A DNA stretch of 64,000 bases. Origin: Blautia sp. MSJ-9 (GTDB taxonomy: Bacteria; Bacillota; Clostridia; Lachnospirales; Lachnospiraceae). Location: NCBI RefSeq assembly GCF_018919065.1, contig NZ_JAHLQG010000020.1, forward strand, positions 1 to 64,000. Direction: 5' to 3'. Below are positions 7,431-16,828 of this stretch, piece by piece. A program made the translations under genes and the position numbers. Within the stretch, counting starts at the first letter, position 1, and each line of letters begins with the position of its first letter. Under the pieces are notes generated by a model. The model did not search any database. It was given only the letters and a program-made list of their open reading frames with translations, and was not told where the DNA came from.

Positions 7431-8741
7431 TTATAGAATAATAAGCTGTTTCTGGGACTCGTGGCAGAATTTTCTGCCGGTTTTCAGACAAAGGAGTTTT
7501 TCATATAAATTGGAAGAAAAAACAGTTTCAGATAAAATCTGATTACCTTCACTGTCCAAAAGATTTTGGGCGTCCGCAAGCTTGGTGATAAGAGGAATTC
7601 GGCTGTGCTGCTTGATCCGGCTTAGCAGTTCACTGCTTTCTTTACGGAAACCAAGAACCCGGGCAAAGGGAATCTGTGTAGGTGCAGTATGGATATTTAA
7701 TATAATATGAAGCAATGCCCTCTGTATTCTTGTCTGAGTCAGCTCTCTGGTTTTTAAAACAGATACAGACTGGGAAAAGGACAGCAGGAGATTCTGCTGA
7801 TTTATGATCCTTCGGGCGAGATCTTCGGAAACATCCAGATAGGAAGAAAGGCTTTTCACATTCTCCTTCATTAGGCAGTAGGAGAGAATAGAGTCCAGAG
7901 AATTTTCTGTGAGAAATTCACCGGAATTTACAGCTTTCTGAAAAACAGGAAAAGCCTGTTCAGGAATCTGGGATGCCAGGGAATCCGGATTAGGGGAATT
8001 CTGAAGAATCAGATTTCGTATGGCAGTTGCAGATGCAAAGAAATCAGTGGGTGACTGTAAATCCGGGGAAGTTGCTGTGGAATTTCCATCAGGGACAGTG
8101 GTTTCATGATATCCCATTCCTTCCCTGCGGATCGTGACAGGTCGGATCCGGCTGTTCAGGCGGAGAAGTGCCTTGCAGTATTCGATTCCCAGGATATTAT
8201 TTGGTGTATTCAGAATCTGTGTAACTTCATTTAAAAGAGGAGTGAGTACCCCGTCAAAATCGTCACCGCTGAAGTTGCGTGGATTCTTAAAAAATTCTGT
8301 CAGTGCCTGGCTTCTGGCAGCGGGAAAAGTCAGCCCTTCGCTTAAAAAGCTTTTCAGCAACTTCTTGTATTCTTCCGGTTCTTCTACAAGAATCTCAGCC
8401 AATTCCTTCAGTGCGCTGATCTCCCCGGATTCACTTCCAAAACAGAGCATATCAACAACGCCAAGGCCGTCTAACAGGGAAACACCGCCCATTGCAAAGG
8501 CTTCCGCACTTGCCGTAGAGATGGATACCGGCATTTCAAGTACAAGGTCAGCACCACACCGCAGAGCCATTTCTGCACGTGCGTGTTTGGAGATGAGAGC
8601 AGGAGTGCCGCGTTGCACATAATCTCCGCTCATGGCAACAATAACGTAGTCTGCTTTTAACCTTTCCTTTGTATACCTGATTTGATATTCATGTCCTTTG
8701 TGAAAAGGATTATATTCTGCAATAATTCCTGCTGTTTTCAT
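7431..8741 (-). CDS. tmcAL: tRNA(Met) cytidine acetate ligase
   Basis: 436 residues. The start is MKTAGIIAEYNPFHKGHEYQ, containing the nucleotidyltransferase HxGH-type motif HKGH, and is followed by SGDYVQRGTPALISKHARAE and ADLVLEMPV, all characteristic of the YlbM/TmcAL family. TmcAL activates acetate with ATP and acetylates N4 of the wobble cytidine of elongator tRNA-Met. The frame extends 21 codons further upstream, but homologues begin at the MKTAG residue, so that start was preferred although GGAG is rather far (about 15 bases). It lies divergently next to pta-ackA, whose products set the cellular acetate/acetyl-phosphate pool. Confidence 0.85.
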   Translation of the reverse strand: MKTAGIIAEYNPFHKGHEYQIRYTKERLKADYVIVAMSGDYVQRGTPALISKHARAEMALRCGADLVLEMPVSISTASAEAFAMGGVSLLDGLGVVDMLCFGSESGEISALKELAEILVEEPEEYKKLLKSFLSEGLTFPAARSQALTEFFKNPRNFSGDDFDGVLTPLLNEVTQILNTPNNILGIEYCKALLRLNSRIRPVTIRREGMGYHETTVPDGNSTATSPDLQSPTDFFASATAIRNLILQNSPNPDSLASQIPEQAFPVFQKAVNSGEFLTENSLDSILSYCLMKENVKSLSSYLDVSEDLARRIINQQNLLLSFSQSVSVLKTRELTQTRIQRALLHIILNIHTAPTQIPFARVLGFRKESSELLSRIKQHSRIPLITKLADAQNLLDSEGNQILSETVFSSNLYEKLLCLKTGRKFCHESQKQLIIL

Positions 8742-8847
8742 AAATTTATACAGATGCTCCTTTCTGAAATTCTGTAGAGTTCTCTCTTTTTTACCATATT
8801 GCATCTTAAAAAATACTTTTTTATGTCATATTCTACCATTCAGATGC

Positions 8848-8876
8848 TTGAAATACAAGGCTTCAGGAGGTATAAT
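8848..8876 (+). promoter_or_regulatory. Sigma-A-type promoter of pta-ackA
   Basis: TTGAAA at 8848-8853, a 17-base spacer, and TATAAT at 8871-8876. It is about 120 bases upstream of the pta start, leaving a leader that contains a copy of the GTTACTG repeat. Confidence 0.7.
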
Positions 8877-8896
8877 GAAGACAGCGCAGAAAACAG

Positions 8897-8932
8897 ATTA
8901 CTGTTCACTGTATATATTCGGTGAATGGTAAT
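8897..8932. repeat. GTTACTG-family palindrome in the pta leader
   Basis: ATTACTGTTCAC at 8897-8908 and GTGAATGGTAAT at 8921-8932 form a hairpin around a 12-base loop. The left arm is identical to the end of the 189-bp element at 3871-4059. It lies in the 5' leader of pta and may affect its transcript. Confidence 0.6.
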
Positions 8933-8993
8933 GACATCTGGTATACAGATATTGTGATATCAGAACTGCTATATGAAAGGAGCCATTTTAATC

Positions 8994-10004
8994 ATGGGAT
9001 TTATTGACACACTCAAAGAGAGAGCAAAAGCAAACGTAAAAACAATCGTACTTCCGGAGACAGAGGATAAGAGAACTCTGGCAGCTACAGAGAAAATTTT
9101 AAAAGAAGGAATTGCAAAGGTTATCCTTGTTGGTAACGAAGAAGCTGTTAAAAAGAGTGCAGCTGAAGACGGATATGATATTTCCGGCGCACAGATCGTA
9201 GATCCTGCTACATCAGAGAAAACACAGGGATACATTGACAAGTTAGTAGAATTAAGACAGAAAAAAGGCATGACACCGGATCAGGCTAAAGAGATTCTTC
9301 TTAACCAGTATCTGTACTATGGTGTAATGATGGTAAAAATGGGCGATGCAGACGGTATGGTATCCGGTGCATGTCATTCTACAGCTGATACATTAAGACC
9401 ATGCCTTCAGATCCTGAAAACAAAACCAGGTACAAAACTTGTATCCGCATTCTTCTTAATGGTAGTTCCGAACTGCGAATATGGCGCAAACGGCGCATTT
9501 GTATTTGCTGATTCCGGTCTGAACCAGAACCCGAATCCAGAAGAACTTGCAGCAATCGCAGCATCTTCTGCAGAATCTTTCGAACTTCTCGTTCAGGAGA
9601 AACCAGTTGTAGCTATGCTTTCACACTCCACTAAAGGCAGTGCAAAACATGCTGACGTAGACAAAGTTGTAGAAGCTACAAAGATCGCAAAAGAGCAGAA
9701 TCCGGAACTTGCACTTGACGGAGAATTCCAGCTTGACGCAGCTATCGTTCCAAGCGTAGGCGCTTCTAAAGCTCCTGGAAGCGAAGTAGCTGGTAAAGCT
9801 AACGTACTTGTATTCCCGGACCTTGATGCAGGTAACATCGGATACAAACTTGTACAGCGTCTTGCAAAAGCAGAAGCTTACGGACCTGTAACCCAGGGTA
9901 TTGCTAAACCTGTAAATGACCTGTCCCGTGGATGCTCTGCAGACGATATCGTTGGTGTAGTAGCTATCACAGCTGTACAGTGCCAGGCTGACGACAACAA
10001 ATAA
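8994..10004 (+). CDS. pta: Phosphate acetyltransferase
   Basis: 336 residues, the usual length of the short single-domain Pta. It interconverts acetyl-CoA and acetyl-phosphate. The sequence has KTIVLPETEDKRTL near the start, MVSGACHSTADTLRP near 123-137 and STKGSAKHADVDKV near 212-225, all Pta landmarks. An upstream in-frame ATG at 8973 exists, but AAAGGAG 11 bases before 8994 and homologue starts favour MGFIDTL. It is followed by ackA, together forming the acetate-producing, ATP-yielding end of fermentation. A strong promoter lies upstream. Confidence 0.93.
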   Translation: MGFIDTLKERAKANVKTIVLPETEDKRTLAATEKILKEGIAKVILVGNEEAVKKSAAEDGYDISGAQIVDPATSEKTQGYIDKLVELRQKKGMTPDQAKEILLNQYLYYGVMMVKMGDADGMVSGACHSTADTLRPCLQILKTKPGTKLVSAFFLMVVPNCEYGANGAFVFADSGLNQNPNPEELAAIAASSAESFELLVQEKPVVAMLSHSTKGSAKHADVDKVVEATKIAKEQNPELALDGEFQLDAAIVPSVGASKAPGSEVAGKANVLVFPDLDAGNIGYKLVQRLAKAEAYGPVTQGIAKPVNDLSRGCSADDIVGVVAITAVQCQADDNK

Positions 10005-10062
10005 GATTTCGTCATATAACAGATTCCAATCGGATCGAAAATATTTGATTGACTACATAATT

Positions 10063-10102
10063 AAAGGCATCGGAGGAGATATGTTCTGATTCTGATGCCT
10101 TT
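10063..10102 (+). terminator. Hairpin between pta and ackA (attenuator-like)
   Basis: AAAGGCATC at 10063-10071 pairs perfectly with GATGCCTTT at 10094-10102. There is no following T-run, so it is more likely a partial terminator or mRNA-stability hairpin than a full stop signal. Confidence 0.45.
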
Positions 10103-10241
10103 GATATCATTGCTCATATTTCCCTGGAAATAGTGAGAATATTAATATTATAATATGAAAGGAAAAGCTGACAGAAATATCCGAAGACTTGTACCGGGAT
10201 TATGGACAATATTCGAAATTTGTTGCCGGCAGAATATGAAA

Positions 10242-11432
10242 ATGAACGTATTAGTAATCAACTGTGGAAGTTCATCCCTGAAATATCAGCTGATCAACTC
10301 TGATTCAGAAGCAGTTCTTGCAAAAGGTCTCTGCGAGAGAATCGGTATCGATGGAAGATTAGTATATCAGAAAACAGGCTGTGACAAAGAGATCACAGAA
10401 GCTGCAATGCCTACACATAAAGAAGCAATCCAGATGGTACTGGATGCTCTCACAAATGACAAAACAGGCGCAATCGGAAGCCTGAAAGAAGTAAACGCTG
10501 TTGGACACCGTGTTGTACATGGTGGTGAGAAATTTGCGAAATCTGTAGTTATCACAGACGAAGTTATCGCAGCAGTAGAAGAGTGCAATGACCTTGCACC
10601 GCTTCACAACCCTGCAAACCTGATCGGTATCCGTGTATGCTCCGAGCTTATGCCGGGTGTACCTCAGGTAGCAGTATTCGATACAGCTTTCCATCAGACA
10701 ATGCCTGCAAAAGCATATCTCTATGGTCTTCCGATCGAATATTACAAGAACTACAAAGTAAGAAGATATGGTTTCCACGGAACATCCCACAGCTTCGTTT
10801 CCAAACGTGCTGTTGAATTCCTTGGTCTTGACAAAGACAACTCCAAAGTTATCGTTTGCCACCTTGGAAATGGTTCTTCCATCAGTGCTGTTGTAAACGG
10901 CGAGTGTGTTGATACAACAATGGGTCTTACTCCACTTGAAGGTGTTGTTATGGGAACACGTTCCGGTAACATTGACCCGGCTATCATGGAATTTATCGCT
11001 AAGAAAGAGAACCTTGACATCACAGGTATGATGAACGTTCTCAACAAGAAATCCGGTCTTCTTGGATTATCCGGCGGATTATCCAGTGACTTCCGTGACC
11101 TGAACGATGCAGCTCAGAGCGGAAACGAAGATGCAGCTAACGCAATCGACGTTCTCTGCTATGGTATCGCTAAATTTGTTGGCGGATATGTTGCAGCTAT
11201 GAACGGTGTAGATGCGATCGTATTTACAGCAGGTATCGGTGAAAACGCTATTCCTGTACGTGAGAAAGTTGTAAGCTATCTTGGATACCTTGGAGTTACA
11301 CTTGACAAAGAAGCTAACGGCGTTCGTGGAGAAGAAATCGTGATCTCTACACCGGATTCCAAAGTTAAGGTTGCTGTAATCCCTACAAACGAAGAACTTG
11401 CAATCTGCAGAGAGACTGTAGCTCTGGTTTAA
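10242..11432 (+). CDS. ackA: Acetate kinase
   Basis: 396 residues at the chosen start. Converts acetyl-phosphate and ADP to acetate and ATP in the cytoplasm. MNVLVINCGSSSLKYQL at the N-terminus, RRYGFHGTSHSFVSKRA near 172-188, HLGNGSSISAV near 205-215 and FTAGIGENA near 320-330 are the acetate kinase signatures of the ASKHA fold. The frame is open back to 10155, but homologues start at 10236-10242; no strong ribosome site is seen, so the exact start is uncertain. It pairs with pta upstream across a 237-base gap containing a hairpin. Confidence 0.93.
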   Translation: MNVLVINCGSSSLKYQLINSDSEAVLAKGLCERIGIDGRLVYQKTGCDKEITEAAMPTHKEAIQMVLDALTNDKTGAIGSLKEVNAVGHRVVHGGEKFAKSVVITDEVIAAVEECNDLAPLHNPANLIGIRVCSELMPGVPQVAVFDTAFHQTMPAKAYLYGLPIEYYKNYKVRRYGFHGTSHSFVSKRAVEFLGLDKDNSKVIVCHLGNGSSISAVVNGECVDTTMGLTPLEGVVMGTRSGNIDPAIMEFIAKKENLDITGMMNVLNKKSGLLGLSGGLSSDFRDLNDAAQSGNEDAANAIDVLCYGIAKFVGGYVAAMNGVDAIVFTAGIGENAIPVREKVVSYLGYLGVTLDKEANGVRGEEIVISTPDSKVKVAVIPTNEELAICRETVALV

Positions 11433-11628
11433 TCTGAAAGGTTGGAATAGTCTGCAGTATTACTGAAATTGAATGAAACAGTAATTGCTGTGATTCGTTT
11501 AGTACATCGTTTCGTAAATAACTATGTACCAGACTTTAGAGATAATTGAAATCAGCAGACAACAGAGTGTCTGTGTTATGTCCGAACGAGAGAAATATAG
11601 TTGGAGGAAACTATATTTATATAGAAGG
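11433..11628. other. ackA downstream region without a gene
   Basis: No convincing gene lies in this first part of the 467-base ackA-DUF177 gap. The 81-codon frame at 11524-11769 has no family resemblance. A 10-bp hairpin, AAATATAGTT facing AAACTATATTT, lies around 11592-11616 just before the terminator. Confidence 0.4.
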
Positions 11629-11661
11629 GAAAGGTGCATCTGTCAGGGGCACCTTTCTTTC
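11629..11661 (+). terminator. Terminator downstream of ackA
   Basis: GAAAGGTGC at 11629-11637 pairs with GCACCTTTC at 11649-11657 followed by TTT. It ends the pta-ackA transcript. Confidence 0.7.
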
Positions 11662-11844
11662 TGTCTAAGGCTGCAGTGGAATATAAAAAATGGAAGTTAT
11701 TGTAATTCTGGTGCAGCATATGAACTGATACGAAGATATTTCTCAGTAAGGATGGAAATTGGTGTATAATAGTTCAGTCTATATGAGAAAATATCCCGTA
11801 AAGGAATATTACTTGACAAAATGTGAAATTTTTCTAATTTATCG

Positions 11845-11873
11845 TTGACAAAAGCAAAAGCGGTATGTATAAT
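11845..11873 (+). promoter_or_regulatory. Consensus promoter of the DUF177-rpmF operon
   Basis: TTGACA at 11845-11850, a 17-base spacer, and TATAAT at 11868-11873: full consensus at both elements. It lies 27 bases upstream of the DUF177 start. Strong expression is expected for a ribosomal protein gene. Confidence 0.85.
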
Positions 11874-11899
11874 AAAACAAGTGTGGATAGGAGAAAAGT

Positions 11900-12427
11900 A
11901 TGCAGATACATTTATCAGATATTTCATCCAGTGAAGGCATGCGTATTCAGAAAACTGTAGAGTTTGGAATGGATACAATTTCCTTTCAGTCGGGAACTTT
12001 TCCGGTACTTGCGAAAGAGCCGGTAGAGCTTACTATTGTGAATACAGGTGACAGAAATCTTGAGGTGACAGGAACAGGTAAGATTACCGTTGGTATTCCC
12101 TGTGACAGATGCCTGGAAGAGGTTTCCGTTGAGATTCCTTTAGAAATTGAGCGAAAACTTGATATGAAGCTTACGGATGAAGACCGTGTGAATGATCTGG
12201 ACGAGAGTTCTTATCTCACAGGTATGGACCTGGATGTGGACCAGCTGGTCTATCTTGAGGTACTGATGAGCTGGCCTTTGAAGGTTTTATGTAGAGAAGA
12301 CTGCAAAGGAATCTGTAGCCAGTGCGGGAAAAACCTCAATGACGGTCCTTGTGGATGCGTCGAGGAACCTAAGGATCCCCGTATGGCAGCTATCAGTGAT
12401 ATATTTAGTAAATTTAAGGAGGTGTAA
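11900..12427 (+). CDS. DUF177 (YceD-like) protein
   Basis: 175 residues, start supported by AGGAG 8 bases upstream. The C-terminal half holds the family pattern: a conserved Asp-rich DLDVDQLVYLEVLMSWPLKVLC, then two Cys pairs CREDCKGICSQCGKNLNDGPC, then the ending PRMAAISDIFSKFKEV. DUF177 proteins are almost always encoded immediately before rpmF and are linked to ribosome or 23S rRNA metabolism. Here the gap to rpmF is 4 bases, so the two are translated from one mRNA. The Cys cluster may bind a metal (inference). Confidence 0.85.
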   Translation: MQIHLSDISSSEGMRIQKTVEFGMDTISFQSGTFPVLAKEPVELTIVNTGDRNLEVTGTGKITVGIPCDRCLEEVSVEIPLEIERKLDMKLTDEDRVNDLDESSYLTGMDLDVDQLVYLEVLMSWPLKVLCREDCKGICSQCGKNLNDGPCGCVEEPKDPRMAAISDIFSKFKEV

Positions 12428-12431
12428 CATA

Positions 12432-12614
12432 ATGTCCATCTGTCCGAAGAATAAATCTTCCAAAGCAAGACGCGATAAGAGAAGAGCAAACTGGAAAATG
12501 AGCGCTCCGAACCTTGTAAAATGCAGCAAATGTGGCGAACTGATGATGCCGCACAGAGTATGCAAAGCTTGCGGAAGCTACAACAAAAAGGAAATCATTA
12601 AAGTTGAAGACTAA
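12432..12614 (+). CDS. rpmF: 50S ribosomal protein L32
   Basis: 60 residues starting MSICPKNKSSKARRDKRRAN, with the four-cysteine zinc-ribbon CSKCGE ... CKACGSY, the C+ form of L32. AAGGAGG overlaps the end of the upstream DUF177 gene. L32 binds domain VI of 23S rRNA in the large subunit. In many Clostridia plsX follows directly; here a terminator follows and plsX lies 10.5 kb away. Confidence 0.93.
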   Translation: MSICPKNKSSKARRDKRRANWKMSAPNLVKCSKCGELMMPHRVCKACGSYNKKEIIKVED

Positions 12615-12635
12615 TTCTTAATGATTGCAAAGCAT

Positions 12636-12673
12636 AGCAGGTTGTCCCATTAGCGTGGGGAGCCTGCTTTTTG
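12636..12673 (+). terminator. Terminator of DUF177-rpmF
   Basis: AGCAGG at 12636-12641 pairs with CCTGCT at 12663-12668, with an inner GTCCC/GGGGA pairing, followed by TTTTT. Confidence 0.8.
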
Positions 12674-12768
12674 TATGTAAAGAATATTTGAGTTTATAAC
12701 ATCATGCCAGAAAGTATTTTTCTCTGTAAAGCTGACAGTAAAGAATTGTATAGTTAGTAATAGAAGGA

Positions 12769-12795
12769 GTTACTGAGAACGGAGTGAACAATAAC
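12769..12795. repeat. GTTACTG-family repeat, 27-nt core copy
   Basis: The 27 bases begin GTTACTGAGAACGG and end CAATAAC. They differ from the core copy within 30124-30170 at two positions. Located in the 257-base gap between rpmF and the MATE gene, which otherwise holds only the rpmF terminator. Confidence 0.6.
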
Positions 12796-12871
12796 CAGAA
12801 GAAAAGTACATGTTATGATGAAATGAATGATTGAGATATATGTTTATAAGAATGGATGAGGGATAGAAGGA

Positions 12872-14224
12872 ATGAACGAAAAGGAGAAGGTAAACCAGAT
12901 CACAGAAGGTGTGATCTGGAAACAGCTGCTGTTATTTTTCTTTCCAATTGTATTTGGAACATTTTTTCAGCAGATTTATAATACGGCGGATACGATCGTT
13001 GTCGGTCGTTTCGTAGGAAAGCAGGCGCTTGCTGCAGTCGGAGGTTCTGCCAGTCAGATTTCAAACTTGATCGTGGGCTTTTTTGTAGGTCTTTCTTCAG
13101 GGGCTGCAGTTGTAATTTCGCAGTTTTATGGGGCAAAGGATAAGAAGAATGTAAGTAAGGCGCTGCATACCGCATTTGCATTCTCGATCGCAGCAGGTAT
13201 TTTTCTGACTGTGGCGGGTATTTTTCTGACAAGACCGGCACTTCTGCTTATGAAGACACCGGCAGATGTTGTAGAGGATTCGGTTATTTATCTTCATATT
13301 TATTTTGGCGGAATGATCTTTAACCTGATCTACAATATGGGTGCTGCGATCCTGCGTGCAGTTGGAGATTCCAAGAGACCACTGTATGTTCTGATCATCA
13401 CCTGTATTCTGAATATTATTCTGGATTTGCTGTTTGTGGTTGCTTTTGGCATGGGAGTAACGGGTGTGGCAGCGGCAACAGTTACTTCACAGGTGATCAG
13501 TGCGGTGATCGTAATGGGAATGCTGTTAAAGACAAAGGAAATCTATGTGTTAAAACTGCAGGAGATCCGCTTTGACAGGAGAATGCTGTTTTCTGTACTC
13601 AGGATCGGAATCCCGGCAGGACTGGAATCTGTCATGTATAATATTTCGAATATTGTGATCCAGGTATTTGTCAATAATCTCGGAACAGATACTGTGGCAG
13701 CATGGGGGACCCTTGGAAAGATCGATGCGTTATTCTGGATGGTAATTAATGCTTTTGCGATTTCCATTACTACCTTCGTTGGACAGAATTACGGGGCAGG
13801 AAAGTATCACCGTATGAGAAAGAGTGTCCGTGTCTGTATGACTATGAGTATGGTCGGTTCTGCAATATTGATCCTGTTTATGTATACATGTGCCCCGTGG
13901 ATCTATAGTCTGTTTACTACAGACAGTGCAGTTATCGCACATGGCGTACATATGAGTCGTTTTATGCTCCCGTCATATTTCATCTATGTAATTATCGGAA
14001 TTCTTTCCGGTGCATTGCGCGGAACGGGAAAAGTACTTGTGCCGATGATCCTTACCTGCGGAGGAGTCTGCTCTCTGCGTATCGTATGGCTTTTCACTGC
14101 AGGCAGGATGTATCCGGGAATTAATACAATTATGCTCAGTTATCCGGTTTCCTGGAGTATTACTGCAGTATTATTTATTGTATATTATTTTATGAAGTTT
14201 CCGAGTAAGAGAAATGAAATTTAA
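12872..14224 (+). CDS. MATE-family multidrug/toxin exporter
   Basis: 450 residues, two MatE halves of about six helices each. The first half starts FFPIVFGTFFQQIYNTADTI near 24-43 and contains GRFVGKQALAAVGG; the second begins around 235 with LRIGIPAGLESVMYNISNI. These are the standard landmarks of DinF/NorM-type antiporters that use a sodium or proton gradient. Length fits the family. Substrates cannot be inferred. It is the first of the accessory genes that separate rpmF from plsX, and is followed by two hairpins. Confidence 0.9.
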   Translation: MNEKEKVNQITEGVIWKQLLLFFFPIVFGTFFQQIYNTADTIVVGRFVGKQALAAVGGSASQISNLIVGFFVGLSSGAAVVISQFYGAKDKKNVSKALHTAFAFSIAAGIFLTVAGIFLTRPALLLMKTPADVVEDSVIYLHIYFGGMIFNLIYNMGAAILRAVGDSKRPLYVLIITCILNIILDLLFVVAFGMGVTGVAAATVTSQVISAVIVMGMLLKTKEIYVLKLQEIRFDRRMLFSVLRIGIPAGLESVMYNISNIVIQVFVNNLGTDTVAAWGTLGKIDALFWMVINAFAISITTFVGQNYGAGKYHRMRKSVRVCMTMSMVGSAILILFMYTCAPWIYSLFTTDSAVIAHGVHMSRFMLPSYFIYVIIGILSGALRGTGKVLVPMILTCGGVCSLRIVWLFTAGRMYPGINTIMLSYPVSWSITAVLFIVYYFMKFPSKRNEI

Positions 14225-14237
14225 TCAAATCAGGTAA

Positions 14238-14277
14238 GTCCCCTGCTTCAATTGCGAAAAGCGATAAGCAGTGGGAC
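14238..14277 (+). terminator. Hairpin downstream of the MATE gene
   Basis: GTCCCCTGCTT at 14238-14248 pairs with AAGCAGTGGGAC at 14266-14277 with a small bulge. No T-run follows; it may block RNA decay or act with the palindrome just downstream. Confidence 0.4.
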
Positions 14278-14293
14278 ATATAGAAGATATTCT

Positions 14294-14352
14294 GGTTACT
14301 GTTCGTATGATATCCTGTAGAGGATATCATACGAACAGTAACCGTTTTTTTA
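14294..14352 (+). terminator. 22-bp perfect palindrome plus T-run (GTTACTG family)
   Basis: Positions 14294-14315 (starting GGTTACTGTTCG) and 14322-14343 (ending CGAACAGTAACC) are perfect inverted repeats around a 6-base loop, followed by GTTTTTTTA. The arm ends match the dispersed GTTACTG/CAGTAAC repeat. As written it is a strong rho-independent terminator for the MATE gene. The remainder of the 321-base gap, to 14545, shows no gene. Confidence 0.8.
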
Positions 14353-14545
14353 TATCGCAGGAAATTTCACTGTGATGTAAAATGCTCTCTGGAAAGGAAC
14401 TTTTGTTACTACACCATTTTTCATGGAATAATGCAGTTTATCATATGTCTGTTGCCGAAATCTGTCAGATAAGGTAAGCTAAGAACAGAGAAAACAAAAA
14501 ATTTGCGGTACATAAAAACTGTAAAAATGAAAGTATGGAAAGAAT

Positions 14546-16780
14546 ATGAGAAAACAAAAAACGGTTGGTCTGATTTTCGTGATAGCCCTGTGTCTGGCAG
14601 GCATATGGGGACTGAAAGTAAATATGACAGTCTGGGGTGCTGTGACAGAGGTGACTGATATTATTGCACCTCACGACATCCCGGCAGTGGCAGTAAAAGT
14701 GAATGAGGGCAGTGAAGCAATTTCTGAGAAACTGCCTGAAGTTTGCTATACGGTTTATACAGAAGCGGATACATTGCATGTTCCGGTATCCTGGGATGTT
14801 TCTGCTGTAAACATGAAATTGGCAGGTGTTTACACCATCGCAGGTGTACTGAAACTTTCACCGGAATATAATACTGATGGTATCCAGATTCCGCAGGTGA
14901 AGACAACGGTTTCTGTTCAGTATTCTGACAGACCTGATATTAATACATATTACAGGCTGACAGCAGCTGGGCTGTACATTTTTCCCTGGCTGGATCAGGA
15001 AGACACTGATACTATGAAAGCTTATCTGAAAAAGGACAATGGACAGTGGCTCGATCTCACAGAAGAGGGATTTGCTCTCTGTGATAGTGAAGGACTGTAT
15101 GTGTCCAATCAGAGTTTGATCGTGGGGAATATCTATTCATTGCTTGTAACTTATGATAATGGAAAGAAACAAACAGGCACCTTGCGTTTTCTGTATCAAA
15201 AAGACGGCAGTCTTAAGATTTACAGTTATCAGTACAGCCAGCTTGGAAATATACAGAAACCGGGAAAGATAATACAGTCTTATAATACAAAAGATGAGAA
15301 AAATCTGAGTCGATGCGCGGCATACGCAGTCAGGACAGGGGGAAACCTGGAGAAAATTGAACAGGATCTGGAAGAGAGTGTCAAACTGAAAGTCAGCACT
15401 GCAGAGCAGTTTGAAAATACAGCAGAGAATCCGGAATTGATCCTGGAATCTTCCTGGGATCTGAGCCAGGTAGATACGGCAAAGAGAGGGGTGTACAAAG
15501 TTACCGGAACATTTGTGATCCCGGAAGGATATAAAGTAGTTGATGGTCTGACACTTCCTGTGGCATATGCCTATCTTTCCGTACAGAAAAAGGGTGAACC
15601 GCAGATCAATACATATAGCATGCCGACGGTAGACCTGCTGGAATTTCCTGTGCTGCTGGATGGATTTTCGACAGAGGAATGCCGGAATATGCAGGTTTAC
15701 CTTTCTGAGAATAAGGGAAGTTACCGGAAGATTGACAGTGATCTGATGGAAGTGACTTCGGATGGAATACAGATTTACTACAGAGAGATATTAGAGAAAG
15801 GAAAGAACTACGATATCTGTGCTGTTTATGAAAACGGAAGCACAGGAATTTATTCATTTTCCTATAATGATGATTTTATTGTCAATGAATACTGGCATGA
15901 GAGGAACTTCTCGGACAGGGAGGAGAAAAATCTCCCTGATATTGTGCAGAAAGCGCCGGAGACATCAGCTTCATCAGGATCACAAGGCAGTAACAAAACA
16001 CCATCAGATCCGTCGGAAGAAAATGAAGAGTATTCAAATGCGGGAAGTATGGGCTATCATTACAATGAATCCTACGGAAAATCTGACAGTATAAATGGAC
16101 AGAGTAACAGCAGTGATAACAGAGAGTCTGCATCAAAAGCTGTAAATGTATCTGACGCAGATAATTCAGTAACGGAATTGAGTACAGATACGATTATTGC
16201 AATCAGCGGACAGAGACTGCTTCTGATGATTCAGCAGAATGGCGGCGCAAAGTTTGAGAAACAGGGAATCTCTGTGACTCTCTCTTCCGATATAGTAAAT
16301 GGATGGAAGATTGGTGCAGATGATGAAATTCAGATCAGAATTGAGAAAACATCAGAATCAGCGTTCTCTCTGCGGATTTTTGTCAGAGGCGAGGAAGTGA
16401 CGGAAGTTCCGGGAACAGTGATAGAGTTTCTGGTATCTGTATTTAATGGGATTCAATCACCAGAGACAGTGAAAGCAGAGGATGTACAGGGAAATCAATA
16501 TGCAGTAGATTATCAGGAAAAGCAGAATATTTTGCGCGTTGAGATCAACCAGACGGGAGATTATTTTCTGACAGGCGAAGGAGCAGATGCGGTTCAGTGG
16601 GCTAAGGAACAGTCTGATGTCGGGCAGGCAGGATTTACAGAGGTCTTATTGTCTGAAGGTGAAGCCGAGAAGCGCACAGAGGATCCCGGCACACAGTTTC
16701 TGACAATGATACCGATTTTATTGGCAGTATGTGTGATTGTTTTTGCTGTAATTTTTGTACTTCGTAAAAAACGCAGATAA
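14546..16780 (+). CDS. Large surface protein with repeated extracellular modules and C-terminal anchor helix
   Basis: 744 residues. A signal segment at about 8-25 is followed by two similar long modules: residues about 60-125 and 270-345 both end in a TVPVSWDVSxVxxxxAGVYxIxGxL-like stretch (seen as SWDVSAVNMKLAGVYTIAG and SWDLSQVDTAKRGVYKVTG), then DRPDINTYYRLTAAGLYIFP or EPQINTYSMPTVDLLEFP. These look like Ig-type repeats. A Ser/Asn-rich, low-complexity stretch spans about 480-545. The C-terminus is one membrane helix followed by KKRR; no LPxTG motif is present, so anchoring is by the membrane helix. It is followed by the sensor kinase gene 48 bases downstream, suggesting a common operon. 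Function unknown. Confidence 0.7.
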   Translation: MRKQKTVGLIFVIALCLAGIWGLKVNMTVWGAVTEVTDIIAPHDIPAVAVKVNEGSEAISEKLPEVCYTVYTEADTLHVPVSWDVSAVNMKLAGVYTIAGVLKLSPEYNTDGIQIPQVKTTVSVQYSDRPDINTYYRLTAAGLYIFPWLDQEDTDTMKAYLKKDNGQWLDLTEEGFALCDSEGLYVSNQSLIVGNIYSLLVTYDNGKKQTGTLRFLYQKDGSLKIYSYQYSQLGNIQKPGKIIQSYNTKDEKNLSRCAAYAVRTGGNLEKIEQDLEESVKLKVSTAEQFENTAENPELILESSWDLSQVDTAKRGVYKVTGTFVIPEGYKVVDGLTLPVAYAYLSVQKKGEPQINTYSMPTVDLLEFPVLLDGFSTEECRNMQVYLSENKGSYRKIDSDLMEVTSDGIQIYYREILEKGKNYDICAVYENGSTGIYSFSYNDDFIVNEYWHERNFSDREEKNLPDIVQKAPETSASSGSQGSNKTPSDPSEENEEYSNAGSMGYHYNESYGKSDSINGQSNSSDNRESASKAVNVSDADNSVTELSTDTIIAISGQRLLLMIQQNGGAKFEKQGISVTLSSDIVNGWKIGADDEIQIRIEKTSESAFSLRIFVRGEEVTEVPGTVIEFLVSVFNGIQSPETVKAEDVQGNQYAVDYQEKQNILRVEINQTGDYFLTGEGADAVQWAKEQSDVGQAGFTEVLLSEGEAEKRTEDPGTQFLTMIPILLAVCVIVFAVIFVLRKKRR

Positions 16781-16828
16781 GATACAGGTAAAATATGAAG
16801 CACTTAAGAGCAGAAGGAGGTGGCAGCG

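Noticed and set aside
11524..11769. 81-codon open frame downstream of ackA
   Set aside because: It crosses the ackA terminator and a hairpin, has no ribosome site and no recognisable family.
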